Origin: Pholis gunnellus
Lineage: Eukaryota; Chordata; Actinopteri; Perciformes; Pholidae
Length of the DNA: 64,000 bases
NCBI GenBank assembly: GCA_910591455.2
Contig: OU342819.1
Location: 15,354,262 to 15,418,261, forward strand
Reading direction: 5' to 3'
The notes below the pieces were generated by a model. That model saw only the letters and a program-made list of their open reading frames with translations, ran no database searches and was not told the origin of the DNA. The position numbers were made by a program, and so were the translations under genes. This document shows, piece by piece, positions 60,309 to 64,000 of the stretch (the stretch's first letter is position 1; the number at the start of each line of letters is the position of its first letter).

Positions 60309-61346
60309 GTGTAATCCTCGCAGCTACTTGTCACCTGTACCCTCACATATAAATACCACTTCTGGCTTGTGTGTCCTTGAAATCCATCTCCTGAAGGAGT
60401 GCATAAGGGTTCCCGGTGGAACCTCTCAAGAATTAACCCACGTCACTGGAGTGTGGATCAGGAGTGTGCCACTCTCTGTTCTCTCTTCTCAGCCTCCAGT
60501 GTCTTATGTTTGATGTGACGTGGGAAGCAGTATTGATTGAGTTACTCCTTGTAGATGTTTTTCTTTTGAAGCAGCAGCCCACATTCATGGCCGAACACTG
60601 CATACAACTGTTTGAGTCACCGAGGCACTGTGTTGTCGTAACATTGACATTGATGAGACAAAGTTGGCCTTACGTTTTGGAAAATGACTGATGGAGAGAG
60701 TGATACAGGACGAGAGGAGAGAAAGATGTCTGACGAGTAGTGGCTGGCACAGGAGTAAAGTAAAAAATAGCAGGCAGGGCCGACCGATTGCGCTGGCCCG
60801 AGGTTGTACTACTATTCTTAGCCTCTGTCTCCTCCTTTCCTCACTCTTCTCCCTCTTCCCTCTCTCCTTTCCCCTGAGTCTTTTCTTACCGCTCTGACGC
60901 CAGCGCTCTTCAGTCCATCTGGTGTCTGGAAGCACTCTGGATCTATATACTCTTCCTCTCTAATTGGGTAAAACCACTTAACTGTCTCCCATCCATCTAC
61001 CTCCCATCCATTTGTCATTTTGTTTATTTAATCCTCCCCGTTTACCTATTTATCCATCACCACCTCAGCTGATGCAGTCATGCATCACTCTTTCTCTGCC
61101 CAGAGTTGGATTCACCAAACACTATGGAGTTCTGAAGCTTCCACTTATTTACAGAGACGTAGAGATAAAGTGTCTGTTTCTCTGATGTGATGGTGATGCA
61201 GAATCGGTTGTTCTACACAAGTTAAATACACAGAATTATCAAAAATGTAGCGGTAAGAACCGGAAACCCTTTGCACTGTTGCTACGGTGATGTGCCATGT
61301 CTGTCAGTGCTGTCAGGGGGACTGCAGGGCAATTCACTTCTGACAG

Positions 61347-61347
<1 letters not shown>

Positions 61348-61378
<31 letters not shown>
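61348..61378 (+). repeat. (TG)15 microsatellite
   Basis: Perfect TG run followed by AGGTGTGTGCGTGTGCG. Confidence 0.9.
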
Positions 61379-61380
<2 letters not shown>

Positions 61381-61681
61381 GTGTGTGCGTGTGCGTACAT
61401 ATATATGGCGATCACACACGATGAGGAGAGAGACTAATAATGGAAAGTAATAATGAGAACAAAATTGACTCGCTGGAGGTGATGAATGAAGACGTCTCCT
61501 CAGCCCTGTCCATCATTTTCTATATGGAGACTTTTCATTGTGAAACACCCTACTTATGACATAGCCACTTACTAGATTACGTGCAGTTGAACTCATCATT
61601 CATTGGTTTTCATCAGTGAAGCATATATCGTTGCTTTGGTCACTTGCATTATTCTAAAGGGTGGGTTACAATGTTACAATC

Positions 61682-61840
61682 TGAGGTAAAATCTTAATCT
61701 GAAAAGTAACAAATACCACAGCTGTCAATTAAATGCTGTGGACCAGAAATACAAAGCAGTAGAAACACTCAAAAGTTGCTCATAATTGTACTTATTAAAC
61801 AGCAGGAGTAAATGCACTCATGTCTCTCCACCACTGGTTA
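61682..61840 (+). repeat. Interspersed repeat, family R6, diverged
   Basis: TAAAATCTTAATCTGAAAAG, CAGCTGTCAATTAAATG, GTAGAAACACTCAA, ATTGTACTTATTAA and a terminal CTCTCCACCACTGG follow the order of a common teleost repeat (consensus about 'AAGTACAAGTACCTCAAAATTGTACTT ... TTCCACCACTGG'). Confidence 0.65.
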
Positions 61841-62806
61841 CAAAGATAGTCAAAGTCTTGATTAGTAAATGGCTCTGGCACTCACACAGGAGTTCTCAAT
61901 CATCATACTGATTAGACCTCAAGACAGTGTGGGCGTGTACTAACTGGGCATGATTGACATTTCCCTAACTCTACTGTGACTTTGAGTTGCCAAAAAACAC
62001 CTTTAGCATTTCTAGGTCATACAGGTAACAAGAGGTATATTTCAATGAAGACATTTTCGACAGTCACAGAAGGGAAAGCCCGGGTGTAAATAATCAACGA
62101 GCGATGGCTGAATTCCATTTAGCTGCCTCAGTTTCACGTGTGTGGTATTGTGCATGCTGGCTCACTGTCACAACCTACTTGGATAGAACGTGGCCATCCT
62201 TAATGTTATCAGTGACAAATGTTTACCTGCTATGATGAGCCCGAACTGTTTAAGGTTTAATCAGCTAAGTGAGAACACCTCTGTGCGTGTGATTAATACC
62301 ATTTCAATTTGTAATAACCTGAATACATAAGTGGAGATACGCAGATGCTACACAATGCAGATGCCTTCTGCAAATCTTGTATGTAGTGCATAGTGTTGTA
62401 TAGCCTCTAGGATAAAAAAACTTTGCTGTTGAGAAATGTCATCCCCTTTAACTGAGATCCTTGCAGCTTGTTCCAGCATGCTTAATTTAACATCATTTTA
62501 CAGTACAGTGAACTCCTCAAAAGGCTTTAAATTCATGTCATGTGAGGTGTATTTTGCAGAGATGAGTCGCCTCCCTCCATTTGTTACCCGTCACTCAAGT
62601 TCCACTTCTGAATGGGTGCCTGTGTGTGGGCGTGCATGTGTGTATGTGTACTTACACTTGCCCGCGTGTGCATATGGCTTTGTGGCTCTGTGCCCAGTCT
62701 CCTGGCTGTCAGCATATGGTTTCTGAGAGCGTAAATCTTCAAACAGCAGCTTTTTGTGGCACCGAAGGACAGCATCTCATTAGAAACACATCAGGATGTG
62801 TGTAGT

Positions 62807-62827
62807 TGTGTGTGTGTGTGTGTGTGT
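62807..62827 (+). repeat. (GT)10 microsatellite
   Basis: Perfect GT run. Confidence 0.85.
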
Positions 62828-63652
62828 AGCTGTGAAGAGGCAGACTGAAGTGAGCCTGCATGAGAGCAGGTTATCAATTGTGTTTCTTGATTATCTGCAG
62901 TGCAGCTTATCAGCAGCAGATAAAAGAATTAGCCGGAGAATCGCTCTCTCAGTAGCAGTCGGGCATAATAACCCCTTTCTCAACAACTTAGGCCTAATAT
63001 GGGAATGATATTATCTGATTGAATTTCTTAGTTTTATATTGCACTCACCAGTAGAAAATAAACTTTACTGTTATTATTCCTACGTGTAATTTTCCAGATC
63101 CAGAAAGTTATTTACCCCGCTGCTTCTTCTTCTCTGTGCTGCAGAAACAGAGGGCCATCTGTCACTGTCAAACACCTGGAGCTCGTGCTTTGTATAACTG
63201 ACAGGAAAATGGACACAATAGAAGGGAAATGACAAAAAAGCATGTAATAACTGTGTTCACTATGTTGTGCCACGGGGCTCCTGCAGATCTGTTAAGAAAA
63301 ACTATTTGGGTTGTTTTTAAGTTCAGAGAAAAGGCAACAACTTGAACTCAGCTGCCGGGGTAATTCGCAGTCGGGAAATGTTGTTTTAAGACGAACCTTT
63401 TCAATGATCAAAATGATTGTCCCAAAACTTCCGTGCTCGTTTGATTTTTGATGAGAAGATGTAATCAGTCATTCTGTGTGAGCGTTAACATTAAGCAAGT
63501 ATTATTAGTTTGATCTGATTGTCTGTTTCTCTGCATCTCTATCTGCCCATCTTTCCTTATTTCTTCTCTATTGGTGTCACTCACTGTGTCCCCTTCTCCC
63601 CACTCCAGCTCATTTATGAATATCTTTAATCAATGTTGAAAGCAGGGATTCC

Positions 63653-63660
<8 letters not shown>

Positions 63661-63690
<30 letters not shown>
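63661..63690 (+). repeat. (TG)15 microsatellite
   Basis: Perfect TG run followed by a purine-rich stretch. Confidence 0.9.
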
Positions 63691-63691
<1 letters not shown>

Positions 63692-63842
63692 CAGATGAAG
63701 AGAGAGCGGTAAGGGGGAATGAGAGGTAGAGTAGAGGGAGGCAGTGACTGCATCAGCCTTCATATGATTTAATCAAAGCCATCCATCACATGTGAATAAT
63801 TAGACAGCAGCAAGGATCGCATGACCAGTGCCCATCAGTTAG

Positions 63843-63843
<1 letters not shown>

Positions 63844-63884
<41 letters not shown>
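63844..63884 (+). repeat. (AC)20 microsatellite
   Basis: Perfect AC run. Confidence 0.9.
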
Positions 63885-63889
<5 letters not shown>

Positions 63890-64000
63890 GTGTACACACA
63901 CGCATTCACGCCCATCTCTATTTATACGCAAACATCCCACGGCCACAAAAGAGGAGAGGAGTGTCCCCAACACAGAATGGGGTCCGACCCCGTCTCTCTG

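Larger units (their letters stand above)
60250..64000. other. Presumed intron downstream of the candidate exon
   Basis: Contains CA/GT repeats, a pyrimidine-rich patch (about 60823-60895) and one interspersed repeat (61682-61840). No further exon with convincing acceptor, open frame and donor was found. Confidence 0.4.

Noticed and set aside
63135..63231. Possible exon after GTGCTGCAG near 63145
   Set aside because: An acceptor-like site is present, but no good donor follows and the open frames end quickly.

Overview
This window looks like nuclear DNA from a teleost fish, probably a spiny-rayed species. It carries very dense CA/GT microsatellites, long purine/pyrimidine tracts and homopolymer G/C runs. 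It also carries degraded interspersed repeats whose sequence I recognise as common in teleost genomes. There is no operon-like packing, no long open frame with protein-family character, and no prokaryotic signal. Every open frame above about 110 codons is either low complexity (translated CA, GA or TTCC repeats) or has no recognisable domain. Almost all of the 64 kb is therefore non-coding.

The gene model that fits best has one plus-strand gene whose first intron fills most of the window. A CpG-rich patch (about 6480-7500) contains a canonical CCAAT/NF-Y site (6546-6556), a (GA)n tract (6627-6675), and a likely untranslated first exon ending at a strong splice donor (AAG|GTAAGG, cut after 6839). 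About 53 kb downstream is a compact exon-like segment (60175-60249). It has a pyrimidine tract and CAG acceptor, an ATG in strong Kozak context at 60221, and a GTAAGT donor. If both exons belong to one transcript, the coding sequence starts at 60221 with nine complete codons and continues beyond 64000. I do not recognise the protein, and linking the two exons is an inference.

Layout: 1-6480 is upstream DNA with one old repeat copy (2050-2790) and a CpG-dense patch (5510-5720). 6480-7500 is the promoter, exon 1 and CpG island. 7500-60174 is the presumed intron, full of microsatellites and transposon fossils. 60175-60249 is the candidate exon. 60250-64000 is presumed next-intron sequence with more GT/CA repeats. 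The best supported mobile element is a 615-bp non-autonomous hAT-type element (47430-48044) with an exact 8-bp target duplication. Other repeats include a TIR-bearing element (21660-22088), three copies of one old family (one split by a later insertion at 43863-44208), a hAT-like fragment near 54520-55097, and a degenerate tandem array at 51515-51860. A perfect 26-bp inverted repeat with a 3-nt loop (8454-8508) is the most striking structure not explained by these families.

I found no tRNA, rRNA, CRISPR array, convincing miRNA or complete protein-coding gene, and nothing that I would call a new biological system. Family assignments of repeats rest on recalled sequence patterns plus agreement between copies inside the window. 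No database search was possible.
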